This document shows positions 16,811-26,274 of a DNA stretch of 64,000 nt, piece after piece. Within the stretch, counting starts at the first letter, position 1. Each line of letters begins with the position of its first letter. The stretch comes from CALGYY01 sp963678485 (GTDB taxonomy: Bacteria > Bacteroidota > Bacteroidia > Bacteroidales > CAIWKO01), in NCBI GenBank assembly GCA_963678485.1, contig OY782882.1:2914001-2978000 (forward strand), in the 5' to 3' direction. The translations under genes and the position numbers were made by a program. The notes under the pieces were generated by a model. That model saw only the letters and a list, made by a program, of their open reading frames with translations, did not search any database and was not told where the DNA came from.

Positions 16811-19405
16811 TTACCGTAACACAGTAATAGTCCCGTTTTGCTGTTTATATTCCGTACCATTTCCACGGTCACCATAGTTGATGGTAAACACCCAGAAATA
16901 GACACCATCAGCGCAATTTTCTCCATCCCAATCGCCTTGGTAATTGGTGCTTTCGAATACTTTGCGACCCCAGCGGTTGTAAATTACCATCGTACTGTTG
17001 GGATAGTACTCCACATTGGGAATGTAGAACTTTTCATTTTTCCCATCACCATTAGGAGTAATGATATTAGGTATAACCAAATCGCAGGGCTCTACTGTAA
17101 GAAGCATGGTGTCTCTAACAACATCTGCTGGACATCCCGTCACTTCTACAATAATGGGATAGGTGCCCGGATCCAGCCAGGATAAGGTAAGGTAAGGATC
17201 TGTTTTCGCAAATGGATACCAGAAGTAGGTATAATCGAAATCAGTAAGATACCCATAAGTATCGGTAACATTAATATTAATCGTATGATGACGGCAAATC
17301 GTTGAATCGCGACCAATGCTGATATCCGGAACGGGAAGTATGGTAACATTGATATCACTAATCGATTCGCAGTTAAAGCCGTATTCTTCGGCAACACTCA
17401 CCGAATAAGTTCCGGATTGAGCGACATATAGTGTTTGATTAGTATCTGTTGCACCGGTATTCCACATATAGTTAAAACCGATATTTCCCGCATCAAGCGT
17501 TATCGGAATATTTGAGCATATGTCAGGCCCAAGGTCGACACTCGGCAAGGCCAGCATTTTCACATATATGGTATCTGCGTCCGCACAGGTAAGAACCGAA
17601 GAAGCATTATAATTTTCTACGGTGACTGAATAATAACCTGTAGATGTAACAGGGATGGTTTCATTCAACGATGACGTTGACCATAGATAATGATCGCCAG
17701 GACCGGCATCGAGGTTATAGATTATACCATTCCCGCAAAGGATAGTGTCGTTGCCAAGATCCACTGATGGTGTTTCTACTACTTCAAGGGTAAGCGTAGT
17801 ATCGTATGTACATCCAAAAGCGTCCACAACAGTTACAGTGTACTGAAACGAGCCTCCTGAATCAGGTACAATACGGATGGTGGAATCATTAATGATATCG
17901 AAAAATGATCCAGACCAAAGCACGTCTTCGATAGGCACATCATACGTCCATCCCTGAGGAAGCAGTGAAGGATCCAGATTTAACTGCCACATAAAAATGT
18001 AGCCATTATCACTGCCCCAATTGTCGCAGATTTCAATATTCCAGGTGCCATTAAGGGGACAACCAATTAAATTGGAGAAGGACTGATCCGGTGTAAGGTA
18101 ATTTGTATGATTGATTGTATCAGTTGCAGGAATAGGTGAGGCTCCAGCATCAAGGTTATTCATAGAACCCTGTTGAGGGTATAAGGAGGACCACCCATAA
18201 ATCCACGGAACCCCCGGTGTATTGTAGGCAGCATCGCAAGGGTAACTAAAATTGTCGTTAATATCGTCAGCATTACCTAAGAAAGATCCACCAGAGTGAT
18301 CGTTGCCATCAAGAACAACACTTTGTCCGTTGGGACAAATCAACCTGAAACCAAGGTCTCCGGCAAATGTATGTTCAATACTAACCACTACAGATAGAAT
18401 ATCATTTGCACTGGTAATGGTGGCTCCAGGGTTAAATACATTAAAGTTTACCTCAGTGTTGTAGCAGCCGGGAGGGCAGCTGGGTCCATCGGGGATGAAC
18501 ATGGTGCTGTCGAAACGTTGACTGGAACTTTGAATGGAAGTGATAGGTACAATGGTAATAATGGAAGATGCGTTGTATCCGAGTGTAACGTAAGTGGTAT
18601 CCAAACTTGAGCATATATCTGCCAGGGGATGAATTATACCATAGGGGTTAGCAGAAATACGAACGCGCAATCCAATAGCGTTGGCATTTTGACAACCTCT
18701 GGTGTCGGCTACGGTAAGCATGACATCATAACCACGAACCATGGTATAGGTATGACTTACTGTTTGTCCAACTGCAGTAGAGCCATCGCCAAAGTCCCAG
18801 GTGTAAGTTGTGGTAGATGGGTCCTGATGATAGAGTGCATCGTTTTGAGGGAAGGCGGCACCAGTGCCCAGAGCGGAAAATACGATGGGATCACCAATAC
18901 AAATATCGATGTAGTTGCTATCGTTAGGACGCGGTGAACAGGTTGCGGTATCAAGGATAGCAACAACTGATTGGCAAGGTTGTCCGCAAAGGAAACCACC
19001 CCACCAGCCACCGGCAGTCACCGAAGCATTTGACTTAAACTTGAATGTCAAATCACCACTTACATTATAAACAGTTGCCTGTGTAAATGATGGTGGAACG
19101 TTATTATTGTTATAGGCTCCAATAAGAGGAGCTGCAACAGAACTCCCATCATAAACATATAAGGTATCTCCGGGTTCGACGTCAAAATTATTCCAGATCA
19201 TTTTGATGTGCGTATTAGGAGCAGAAGGCGCGTGTATGGTCATGGTGAAATTCTCGTTGTTGCCATAAGCTGCTCCGGAATTGCCACTGTCGAAAAAGTC
19301 GCCCGAACAGGAAGTAACCGTTCCCCCGGTGCTAATCAGATAGGTTTGTGAAAACCCGCTAAGTGAAAAAAGAAAAATTGATACAAAAAATAGTATTCTT
19401 TTCAT
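16811..19405 (-). CDS. T9SS type-B cargo: CUB, PKD, proprotein-convertase P-domain, Ig stalk (module A, copy 1)
   Basis: The 864-residue protein has a signal peptide (1-20), then a CUB-like domain (about 22-140, VTSCSGDFFDSG...PGDTLYVYDGSS). A PKD domain follows (about 170-250, TWDFGDGSTAVGQTVSHTY), then a P-domain (about 280-475, IEHTFAGDLGFRLICPNGQ...NGTWNIEICDNWGSDNGY) without any protease domain. Ig-like stalk repeats (VDLGNDTILCGNG, NLDAGPGDHYLW) come next, and a type-B sorting domain closes it (about 772-864, IPNIITPNGDGKNEKF...VIYNRWGRKVFES...WDGENCADGVYFW). It is a close paralogue of 20296-22884, with a nearly identical C-terminal third. The small exported gene 19427-19891 precedes it by 21 bases. 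The role is unknown; binding or adhesion is likely. Confidence 0.9.
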   Translation of the reverse strand: MKRILFFVSIFLFSLSGFSQTYLISTGGTVTSCSGDFFDSGNSGAAYGNNENFTMTIHAPSAPNTHIKMIWNNFDVEPGDTLYVYDGSSVAAPLIGAYNNNNVPPSFTQATVYNVSGDLTFKFKSNASVTAGGWWGGFLCGQPCQSVVAILDTATCSPRPNDSNYIDICIGDPIVFSALGTGAAFPQNDALYHQDPSTTTYTWDFGDGSTAVGQTVSHTYTMVRGYDVMLTVADTRGCQNANAIGLRVRISANPYGIIHPLADICSSLDTTYVTLGYNASSIITIVPITSIQSSSQRFDSTMFIPDGPSCPPGCYNTEVNFNVFNPGATITSANDILSVVVSIEHTFAGDLGFRLICPNGQSVVLDGNDHSGGSFLGNADDINDNFSYPCDAAYNTPGVPWIYGWSSLYPQQGSMNNLDAGASPIPATDTINHTNYLTPDQSFSNLIGCPLNGTWNIEICDNWGSDNGYIFMWQLNLDPSLLPQGWTYDVPIEDVLWSGSFFDIINDSTIRIVPDSGGSFQYTVTVVDAFGCTYDTTLTLEVVETPSVDLGNDTILCGNGIIYNLDAGPGDHYLWSTSSLNETIPVTSTGYYSVTVENYNASSVLTCADADTIYVKMLALPSVDLGPDICSNIPITLDAGNIGFNYMWNTGATDTNQTLYVAQSGTYSVSVAEEYGFNCESISDINVTILPVPDISIGRDSTICRHHTININVTDTYGYLTDFDYTYFWYPFAKTDPYLTLSWLDPGTYPIIVEVTGCPADVVRDTMLLTVEPCDLVIPNIITPNGDGKNEKFYIPNVEYYPNSTMVIYNRWGRKVFESTNYQGDWDGENCADGVYFWVFTINYGDRGNGTEYKQQNGTITVLR

Positions 19406-19426
19406 TGCTTAATAATTTTCAATTTT

Positions 19427-19891
19427 TTAGTTGATGCCGATACTTTTAAGATAGTCCTTGAAATTTGCCTGTACATGACGGGTAGGATAAAAAACCAAAG
19501 CGATTCCGGCCTCCTCCCAAACAAAGGTGGTGAAGCCGTCAAGCTTGCGTGTGAAGTTGTATTTCATCACATTGAAGGTAGTTGGATCGTAGGTCTTTTC
19601 AGCGAAGTAGCTCACACTGGAATTATCAGTATTGGCAGGTACAGTGTGAATATCCAAACCGGTAACTGGCTTTTCGCTTTTCAGTTTAACTACATAATAG
19701 CTGTTGCTAAGATAATAGTTGTAATACAGCAAAAGTTCAGATCTTTCAGTACTTAATTTGTCCACATCTGCTTTCTTCATGCATTCGTAAAGACGAGGAT
19801 CAGGAGTATAATTAGGAGATTGAGTTTGTGAATAGCCTGAAATTGTCAGGAAAAAGAACAAGGCTAAAAAAGAAATATTGATAATTTTCAT
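19427..19891 (-). CDS. Small exported protein, partner gene of module A (copy 1)
   Basis: I start at the ATG at 19891 (MKIINISFLALFFFLTISGYSQ, signal peptide), giving 154 residues; the open frame has 8 more codons. The mature protein contains PDPRLYECMKKADVDKL, LLYYNYYLSNSYYVVK and a C-terminal IALVFYPTRHV. The same pattern (PDxRLYE, VDxL, YYNxxLxNSxxxVK, NxxKY, FxPxR) is seen in 22890-23354, and both precede a CUB/PKD/P-domain gene. I do not recognise a named family. A chaperone, anchor or partner of the large protein is the natural guess from the conserved pairing, but nothing in the sequence proves it. Confidence 0.85.
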   Translation of the reverse strand: MKIINISFLALFFFLTISGYSQTQSPNYTPDPRLYECMKKADVDKLSTERSELLLYYNYYLSNSYYVVKLKSEKPVTGLDIHTVPANTDNSSVSYFAEKTYDPTTFNVMKYNFTRKLDGFTTFVWEEAGIALVFYPTRHVQANFKDYLKSIGIN

Positions 19892-20133
19892 AAATGTATA
19901 ATTAAAAATGTACAATGCATTTAAACTGAGGTCAAATTAGCAAATGCCTTTCGGGCTGTTATTTGACACGGAATAATTCAATTTGGTTGCTTTGGTTACA
20001 GTTACAAGCTAATTTTCAGTGCAAAACAAGTAAAAACGACTATCAGATAATTTGGGATAAAACGGAAATTTAGCCTTGTCAATAATTGCCGGGAAAATGA
20101 AAAAGATGGCAAACTCTTGCCTGCCAATAAATC

Positions 20134-20182
20134 GGGCAATAATTATTGCAACTTTATTAAATGGAAATTAAAATTATTGCCC
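20134..20182. repeat. Inverted repeat GGGCAATAATT ... AATTATTGCCC
   Basis: Perfect 11-base arms 27 bases apart, with a related CAATAATTGCC word about 55 bases upstream. It could be an operator or an RNA stem in front of module A copy 1. Confidence 0.5.
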
Positions 20183-20221
20183 TGACTTGTTTACACAGTA
20201 AAATCAAGGGTAAAGAATCTC

Positions 20222-20262
20222 AAAAAAAAGAGACCGAACGGTAAAGTCGGCCTCTTTTTTTT
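20222..20262 (-). terminator. Rho-independent terminator after 20296-22884
   Basis: Poly-A, then AGAG(A)CCGA...TCGG(C)CTCT, then poly-T. It lies just downstream of the minus-strand stop at 20296. Confidence 0.85.
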
Positions 20263-20295
20263 ATAAAGTGATTTTTATTGATCAGTAAAAATGTA

Positions 20296-22884
20296 TTAGC
20301 GTAAAATGGTGATATTGCCGTTCTGTTGTTTGTATTCGGTTCCATTTCCACGATCACCAAAGTTTATAGTAAATACCCAGAAATAGACACCATCAGCGCA
20401 ATTTTCTCCATCCCAATCGCCCTGGTAATTGGTGCTTTCAAACACTTTTCTGCCCCAGCGATTATAAATGATCATTGTACTATTTGGATAATACTCAACA
20501 TTTGGAATGTAGAATTTGTCGTTCTTCCCGTCACCATTTGGTGTGATGATGTTTGGAATAGTAAGGTCGCAAGGTTCAACAGTGAGCATCATGGTGTCGC
20601 TTACAACATCACCCGGACAGCCAGTTACTTCAACAATTACCGGATAGACCTTAGGATCAAGCCAGGATACTGTAAGATATGGGTCTGTTCTGGCGAAAGG
20701 ATACCAGAAGTAGGTATAGTCGTAATTGATCAGATATCCATAGGTATCAGTCACATTAATATTAATGGTATGGTGGCGGCAGATGGTTGAATCCGGGCCA
20801 ACGCTGATATCGGGAATGGGTAAATAGGTTACGTTGATATCGCTAACTGATTCGCAGTTATAACCCATTTCTTCGAAAACTGTAACTGTATAAGTGCCGG
20901 ATTGCGCAACATATAATGTTTGGTTGGTATCGGCTGCGCCTGTATTCCAGAGGTAATTAAAACCAACGTTCCCGGCATCCAGTGTGACAGGCACATTGGT
21001 ACAGAAATCTGCACCAAGATCCGCGCTGGGCAAGGCAAGCACTTTTACATAAACAGTGTCGCCGTCAGCACAGGTAAGCGTACTGGCTGCATTATAGTTT
21101 TCAACTTCAACAGAATAAAAACCAGTGGTTGTAACAGGAATGGTTTGACTTGTTGCAGTTGTAGACCATAAAAAATGATCTCCAGGACCAGCGTCGAGGT
21201 TATAAATAAGGCCGTTGCCACAGAGCACGGTGTCGTTGCCTAAATTAACGTTCGGACTAGCAACAACCTGAACATTAATGGTAGTGTCGTAAGAACATCC
21301 AAAGGCATCCCAAACAGTAGCATTATATGTATAGGTGCCACTTCCTGTTGAATCAGGAATGATTTGAGCGGTACTATCAGAAGTTACGTGAATATTTGGT
21401 CCAGTCCAGGTAACAGAATCAATAGGTACTGAGTATGACCATCCCCCCGGGATAAGGGCAGGGTTGAGGCTGAGTCCCCAAGAAAAGATATAACCATTAT
21501 CGGAAGCGAGATTATCAACAATGGAAATTTGCCAGGTACCGTTAAGCGGACATCCCAACAATCCTGAGAGTGGGTTTTCTGAAGCATACGATCCTGCTGG
21601 TAAGTATAGATGGCTCGTATAGGTTGTGCCAGCGCAATCAGTGTATGTGTATGTGTGCGAATTTGCTTCTGCAACCATAGTTCCATAGGTGGGTGTGCTC
21701 GAGAAACAATAATCGTAACCAACGCAGGGGCCCGTAACGGCGTCATTATCTATTGGTTCGCCCAGGAAGGTTCCGTTTCCACCGGGATAATTCTTCAAAA
21801 TAACACTTTGTCCATTAGGGCAAATGATGCTAAGACGTAAGTCACCAAGGTAGGAATGCTCCATGTTCATGCAAACGCCCAAAAGGTCGCTAACATTAGC
21901 AAGAGTCATCCCTGCTGGGAATACACTATATGTCAGTGAAGAAGTATAAGATGCACCGCTACCGTCAGGAAGATAGGTGGTGTCGGCGAGATTAAGTTCG
22001 CCGGAAGCACCTCCGTTGACAGTATTGATAACAATGGTTGACACAGCCGAAGTACCAGTGATAAAATTCGCAGTATCGCCCATACACATATCGGGAACGA
22101 AGTTGATTCCCAAAATCGGGTTATCGGAGATACGTACGCGGGCAGCCTCGTAATTGGCAGTTCCGCAGCCCATTGAATCAATGATAGTAACAGAAAAATC
22201 GTATCCACTTACAAACGGATAAGTATAGGTAACCGTGCTGCCGGTATCAGAAACACCATTACCAAAATTCCAGATAATCAAAGAGGTTCCATCACTCTGA
22301 GGATAGATTACGTTATTCTGTGGATAAATCCCATAGGCCGAAAATGTGATAGGGGTGCCGGCACAAATGTCGATGTAATTGTCAACCATAGGAGGAACGC
22401 AGGTTAAACTATCGATGCGTGCGTAAATGGTCTGACAGGGAACATGGCAGGTTATAGTTGCAGCAAAGCCAGGAGAAGCAACAGTGCCAGCAGTCCACCT
22501 CAGGGTCAGCTGACCGGTAAGATTTGTTGCACTGGCCATAATCTGCAGTCCAATAGGAGTAACAAAGCCGTTCGAAAAAGCGCCAAAGGAAGGAGAGGCC
22601 GTATTTGGTCCGTCAAATACTTCGAGAGATGCACCGTCGTCGCAGCTCCATTGGGTAAAATCAAGTTTAACACTTGTTCCGGGAGTGGCTGGAGTAAAGG
22701 TGATAACGAACACCTGACCTACAGCATAATTTCCTGCAGCGCCACCATCGTCGTACAAGTTTCCTGAACAGGTAGTAACGGTGGTGTTGTTTGATGCGGC
22801 ATTCATTAAGTAGGTCTGTGCCTGAAGATAAACACTTAACGAAACCAAAATTGCGGTGAGTAGTATTTTAATTCTCATAACCAT
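20296..22884 (-). CDS. T9SS type-B cargo: CUB, PKD, proprotein-convertase P-domain, Ig stalk (module A, copy 2)
   Basis: This 862-residue paralogue of 16811-19405 has the same domain order. After the signal peptide (1-22) come a CUB-like domain (VTTCSGNLYDDGG...DGASLEVFDGPN) and a PKD domain (IIWNFGNGVSDTGSTVTYTY). The P-domain follows (MEHSYLGDLRLSIICPNGQ...NGTWQISIVDNLASDNGY), then Ig stalks (VNLGNDTVLCGNG) and a type-B sorting domain (IPNIITPNGDGKNDKF...MIIYNRWGRKVFES). The N-terminal two thirds have diverged while the last 300 residues are almost the same as in copy 1. Two starts six bases apart (22884 and 22878) are possible. The small gene 22890-23354 ends 5 bases upstream, so the pair is one transcription unit. 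Confidence 0.9.
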   Translation of the reverse strand: MVMRIKILLTAILVSLSVYLQAQTYLMNAASNNTTVTTCSGNLYDDGGAAGNYAVGQVFVITFTPATPGTSVKLDFTQWSCDDGASLEVFDGPNTASPSFGAFSNGFVTPIGLQIMASATNLTGQLTLRWTAGTVASPGFAATITCHVPCQTIYARIDSLTCVPPMVDNYIDICAGTPITFSAYGIYPQNNVIYPQSDGTSLIIWNFGNGVSDTGSTVTYTYPFVSGYDFSVTIIDSMGCGTANYEAARVRISDNPILGINFVPDMCMGDTANFITGTSAVSTIVINTVNGGASGELNLADTTYLPDGSGASYTSSLTYSVFPAGMTLANVSDLLGVCMNMEHSYLGDLRLSIICPNGQSVILKNYPGGNGTFLGEPIDNDAVTGPCVGYDYCFSSTPTYGTMVAEANSHTYTYTDCAGTTYTSHLYLPAGSYASENPLSGLLGCPLNGTWQISIVDNLASDNGYIFSWGLSLNPALIPGGWSYSVPIDSVTWTGPNIHVTSDSTAQIIPDSTGSGTYTYNATVWDAFGCSYDTTINVQVVASPNVNLGNDTVLCGNGLIYNLDAGPGDHFLWSTTATSQTIPVTTTGFYSVEVENYNAASTLTCADGDTVYVKVLALPSADLGADFCTNVPVTLDAGNVGFNYLWNTGAADTNQTLYVAQSGTYTVTVFEEMGYNCESVSDINVTYLPIPDISVGPDSTICRHHTININVTDTYGYLINYDYTYFWYPFARTDPYLTVSWLDPKVYPVIVEVTGCPGDVVSDTMMLTVEPCDLTIPNIITPNGDGKNDKFYIPNVEYYPNSTMIIYNRWGRKVFESTNYQGDWDGENCADGVYFWVFTINFGDRGNGTEYKQQNGNITILR

Positions 22885-22889
22885 TGGCT

Positions 22890-23354
22890 TTATAAATTTC
22901 TGGCTTTATTATATTTTTCAGTAATGACTCTTGCTGGGAAGAAAATGATAACAGTACCTGAGTCGTCAAGGCGATATTGGGTAGTGTTGTTCATGTTTAG
23001 CTGATACTTATACTTCAGGATATTGACGCTTTTCGTTCCAACAGCTTTGTTGGGAACATCTTTAACAAGCGAAGGATTGGTAAGTTCCATCATTGGGACT
23101 GTACGGATAATTTCCGCAACCTTTTCAGGATGATGTTTTACCAGCACAAAGGAATTGTCCAGAAAAAAGTTATAATACTTAATCATATCCGGATTTTTCT
23201 GAACTAAAAAATCAACCCGTTCCTTACCGAAAGCCTCGTAAAGTCTTGCATCGGGAACGCTGGATAATGTTGTCTCTTGTGCTTTTAATAGCTGACATTG
23301 AAATCCAATCAAGAGTAAAACTATAATTTTGAAGATGTTGGATGTTTGCCGCAT
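22890..23354 (-). CDS. Small exported protein, partner gene of module A (copy 2)
   Basis: The ATG at 23354 (MRQTSNIFKIIVLLLIGFQ...LKAQ) gives 154 residues with a signal peptide. It is the paralogue of 19427-19891: SVPDARLYEAFGKERVDFL, IKYYNFFLDNSFVLVK, VNILKYKYQL and TVIIFFPARVI line up in order. A minus-strand -7 element TAAATTTG lies at 23382-23389, 27 bases before the start, and supports it. No named family is recognised. The role is inferred only from the strict pairing with the large surface protein. Confidence 0.85.
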   Translation of the reverse strand: MRQTSNIFKIIVLLLIGFQCQLLKAQETTLSSVPDARLYEAFGKERVDFLVQKNPDMIKYYNFFLDNSFVLVKHHPEKVAEIIRTVPMMELTNPSLVKDVPNKAVGTKSVNILKYKYQLNMNNTTQYRLDDSGTVIIFFPARVITEKYNKARNL

Positions 23355-23543
23355 AGGATAAATTTTTAGTATTAATGGCCACAAATTTAACAAATAATCT
23401 TTCGAAATAATGATAATTTAATAAAAGATTTTAATGTAAGTGATTTTATATCGTCTGCTTAGATAAACTACTGAGCTTGCATAATTTAATATTATATGGA
23501 ACAAAATACAATTCTATATATTAACAATAACATAAGGAATAAT

Positions 23544-23580
23544 TAAAAAAAAGCAGCCAAAATTTAGCCGCCTTTTTTTA
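23544..23580 (-). terminator. Probable terminator after 23598-26006
   Basis: A-rich/T-rich flanks around AGCAGCC...GCCGCCT, an imperfect stem with mismatches, just downstream of the minus-strand stop. Confidence 0.55.
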
Positions 23581-23597
23581 ATTTTATTGTAATTCAG

Positions 23598-26006
23598 TTA
23601 TTTAAGAATTGTAACTGTGCCATGATGTTCCTCAATTTTTTCGCCATTCCCCGTATTGCCAAAATTGACTTTAAGCACATAATAATATACTCCATCGGCT
23701 AAATTTTCGCCATCCCAATCGTTCTGATAATTTGAACTTTCGTAAACCTTTTTACCCCAGCGGTTGTAAACGATGAACGCACTGTTGGGATAATATTCAA
23801 GGTTTGGAATAACAAAATTTTGATTCCAAGGGTCACTATTTGGTGTAATAATGTTAGGAATGGTGAGGTTGCAAACATGAACGGTAAGATTCATTGTATC
23901 AGAAACAGAAGAACAACCAGTTACTGTTACAATGTAAGGAATGGTTCCTTCTGGAAGCCAGGCCTGAACAAGATATGGAGTAGTCGCAAGGGTTGGCATC
24001 CAGCTGTAAGTATAACCATAAGCACTGAGATCTATTCCTACACCTTTAACTTCTAGCTTAATGGATTGGTGCTGACAAATTGTTGTGTCGGGACCCAGTG
24101 TTATTTCGGGTTCGGGGAGAACTTGCACGAGAACATCATCACTAACATCACAACCAAATCCTAGTAATTCGGCTACAGTTGCGGTGTAGGTTCCTGATGT
24201 TGTTACGTTTAATGTTTGGCCAGTACCAACCGTATTACCTGCTGAATTGGTCCAAAGGAATTCATATCCAGGATTACCAGCATCGAGAACGGTAGCATCA
24301 GTAACACATTGGTCGGGACCTAAGTCAACGATTGGTAAATCAAGTACCTTAACAATGATGGTATCACGATCTCTACATCGTGTCATTGCACCTCCATCAA
24401 CCTCGACAATGTACATTCCTGAAACATTCACATCAATCGTTTGGGTAAACTGACCCCCTGGTAACCATGTATATTGGGCACCGGGTCCAGCATCAAGAGT
24501 AATGCTCTGCCCTGAACAGATGGTATCGTCGGCTCCAAGATTGACGTTGGGCTGGGGAACCACTTTTACATTAATAAAATCTATTCCCGGACACTGCGCC
24601 AGAACTCCGTTGTCGACAGTTAGTAAGACAGTATGATCTCCTGATCCCAGTGTGGTGGAGTTAACAAAATAAGTGGAATCATTTACAGGGGTGGTGGGAC
24701 TGCCGTCGAGGGTCCAATGATAATTAACACAATTCGAATCACCAATAGCATTAATAGTGAAATTTTCACCCATGCATAATAATGTATCTGTCGGTAATTG
24801 AAAGTCAACATCGATTCCTTGAATCGTCAAACAATAAGAGAATGTCTGTTGCCCGACATACGGGCAATTATCGTCACGGATGTTAACGGTAAAACAATAA
24901 GGGACATTACTGACGTAAGATGAAGTAGGAACCCAGAAGAATTGGCCAACCACGTTAGGTGTATTATTTGAAACAACATTCCAGGATGCATCAGGAATAC
25001 CGGCATTCCAAGTCATAGAAAGATTATCAGCAGGCACATCCGCATCACTTGCATAGATATTAAATGCAACCGTATCTCCTAAACAAATGGGCAATGCGAA
25101 TGTTGTATCTGTTGGATTATACTGTGTTGCGTTTGGGTTAATGCCGCCCAAAATGGGAAGTTGGTTCGCGCATGTAATCACCATTAATTGCATATCCCGA
25201 CCAACAGTTCCAATAAGAGTTGGGACTCCTCCAATTCGTCGCCATTCTTGCACCAACACTGCCATGACCGTTGTAATGTTTGTTGTAGGAGTCATACAAA
25301 TATCGCCACTGCTGGGGTCAATAGAAACCGGTGGGCTTGAGGGCAAGGGTTGTGTTGCGGAATATCCTGCCAGATAAGTCACATATACTGAAGAAGAGCC
25401 AGGCCCTTGATCGTAAGGGGTCACCAGTTGATAAACAAGAGAATCACCATCTGGGTCGATAGCTCCATGGTTGTAGCAGAAAAGCTGACCGTTGCAAATT
25501 ACTGTGGATGGGGGATTTGAAAACGTGGGGGAGCTATTACAGGGCGCAATTAAATTATTTAATGTAGCCTGAATATACATATAAGCAAAGTCCGGCGATG
25601 AAATAGTGTTTGAAGGATTACGGTTGCCTTCAACGTATGAGATGACCCAATCGGAACAAGGCACCAGAGTGACCTGTGCCTGATAAACGTATTTTTGCAG
25701 CCCATAAAGTGTACCTCCACTGCAGGTTGTAGATTGACCCGGACAAACAGGAGTTACTTCAACACCTCCAGTAGGACCGATTTTGGGCAATGTTACTGTA
25801 AAAGGTCCAGTGCAAGATGAATTAAAATCCACTGACGCTGAGGTTACTGCACTAATTCCACTGCAATCACGATAGAAACTCAAAGTGATAAGGTAGTCGT
25901 TGCCACCAATGCAGGTGTATGAAAGGTCGCCGCCAGCAATATGAGATGCGTTAGCGTTGATAATTGAGAAAATCCCAATAAAAAGAGCAAGGAGTAGTTT
26001 TTTCAT
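23598..26006 (-). CDS. T9SS type-B cargo with cadherin/Ig-like domains
   Basis: The ATG at 26006 (MKKLLLALFIGIFSIINANA, signal peptide) gives 802 residues; a -7 element lies at 26035-26042 on the minus strand. The mature N-terminus SHIAGGDLSYTC followed by YLITLSFYRDCSG is a recurring start of Bacteroidota surface proteins. Next come cadherin-like segments (DPDGDSLVYQLV; FFWVPTSSY...YCFTVNIRDDNC), PKD/Ig-like stalk domains similar to those of the two CUB proteins (VNLGADDTICSG, LDAGPGAQYTW), and a type-B sorting domain (about 712-802, IPNIITPNSDPWNQNF...VYNRWGKKVYESS...WDGENLADGVYYY). It sits in the same island but has no small partner gene. Confidence 0.88.
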   Translation of the reverse strand: MKKLLLALFIGIFSIINANASHIAGGDLSYTCIGGNDYLITLSFYRDCSGISAVTSASVDFNSSCTGPFTVTLPKIGPTGGVEVTPVCPGQSTTCSGGTLYGLQKYVYQAQVTLVPCSDWVISYVEGNRNPSNTISSPDFAYMYIQATLNNLIAPCNSSPTFSNPPSTVICNGQLFCYNHGAIDPDGDSLVYQLVTPYDQGPGSSSVYVTYLAGYSATQPLPSSPPVSIDPSSGDICMTPTTNITTVMAVLVQEWRRIGGVPTLIGTVGRDMQLMVITCANQLPILGGINPNATQYNPTDTTFALPICLGDTVAFNIYASDADVPADNLSMTWNAGIPDASWNVVSNNTPNVVGQFFWVPTSSYVSNVPYCFTVNIRDDNCPYVGQQTFSYCLTIQGIDVDFQLPTDTLLCMGENFTINAIGDSNCVNYHWTLDGSPTTPVNDSTYFVNSTTLGSGDHTVLLTVDNGVLAQCPGIDFINVKVVPQPNVNLGADDTICSGQSITLDAGPGAQYTWLPGGQFTQTIDVNVSGMYIVEVDGGAMTRCRDRDTIIVKVLDLPIVDLGPDQCVTDATVLDAGNPGYEFLWTNSAGNTVGTGQTLNVTTSGTYTATVAELLGFGCDVSDDVLVQVLPEPEITLGPDTTICQHQSIKLEVKGVGIDLSAYGYTYSWMPTLATTPYLVQAWLPEGTIPYIVTVTGCSSVSDTMNLTVHVCNLTIPNIITPNSDPWNQNFVIPNLEYYPNSAFIVYNRWGKKVYESSNYQNDWDGENLADGVYYYVLKVNFGNTGNGEKIEEHHGTVTILK

Positions 26007-26274
26007 TTTGATAGTGGATAGGTACAATAATTTACAAATATACTAAAACTATATAACACGGCCTTAATCATTATAATAAGGTAATTTGACGTCAAGTTTA
26101 GGCATTTGGTTGCTCTGTGTTGATATTTGATGAAAATATTCCTAAAAATTTATCATGCAAAATTCTATGCTAATTGTCTTTTGCAAAATCCTCTTAATGT
26201 GGCTATTCGTATTTTCTTTTATCAATACAATCGACACTATAATTCAAAAGTGTAGAAAAGATACAGTTTTTTTA

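Larger units (their letters stand above)
19892..20295. other. Intergenic region between the two tandem modules, with inverted repeats and a terminator
   Basis: About 400 bases that must carry the promoter for module A copy 1. I see an 11-base inverted repeat pair (20134-20144 and 20172-20182), further CAATAATTGCC-like words near 20079, and the terminator at 20222-20262. No coding sequence is convincing. Confidence 0.6.

Noticed and set aside
16708..16926. 73-codon extension of the lamin-tail protein
   Set aside because: It reads through the terminator into the neighbour; the ATG at 16707 starts a clean signal peptide.
20326..20790. 154-codon plus-strand frame inside the module A copy 2 gene, with a similar one at 16838-17185
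   Set aside because: Their mutual similarity only reflects the near-identical coding strand of the two paralogues.
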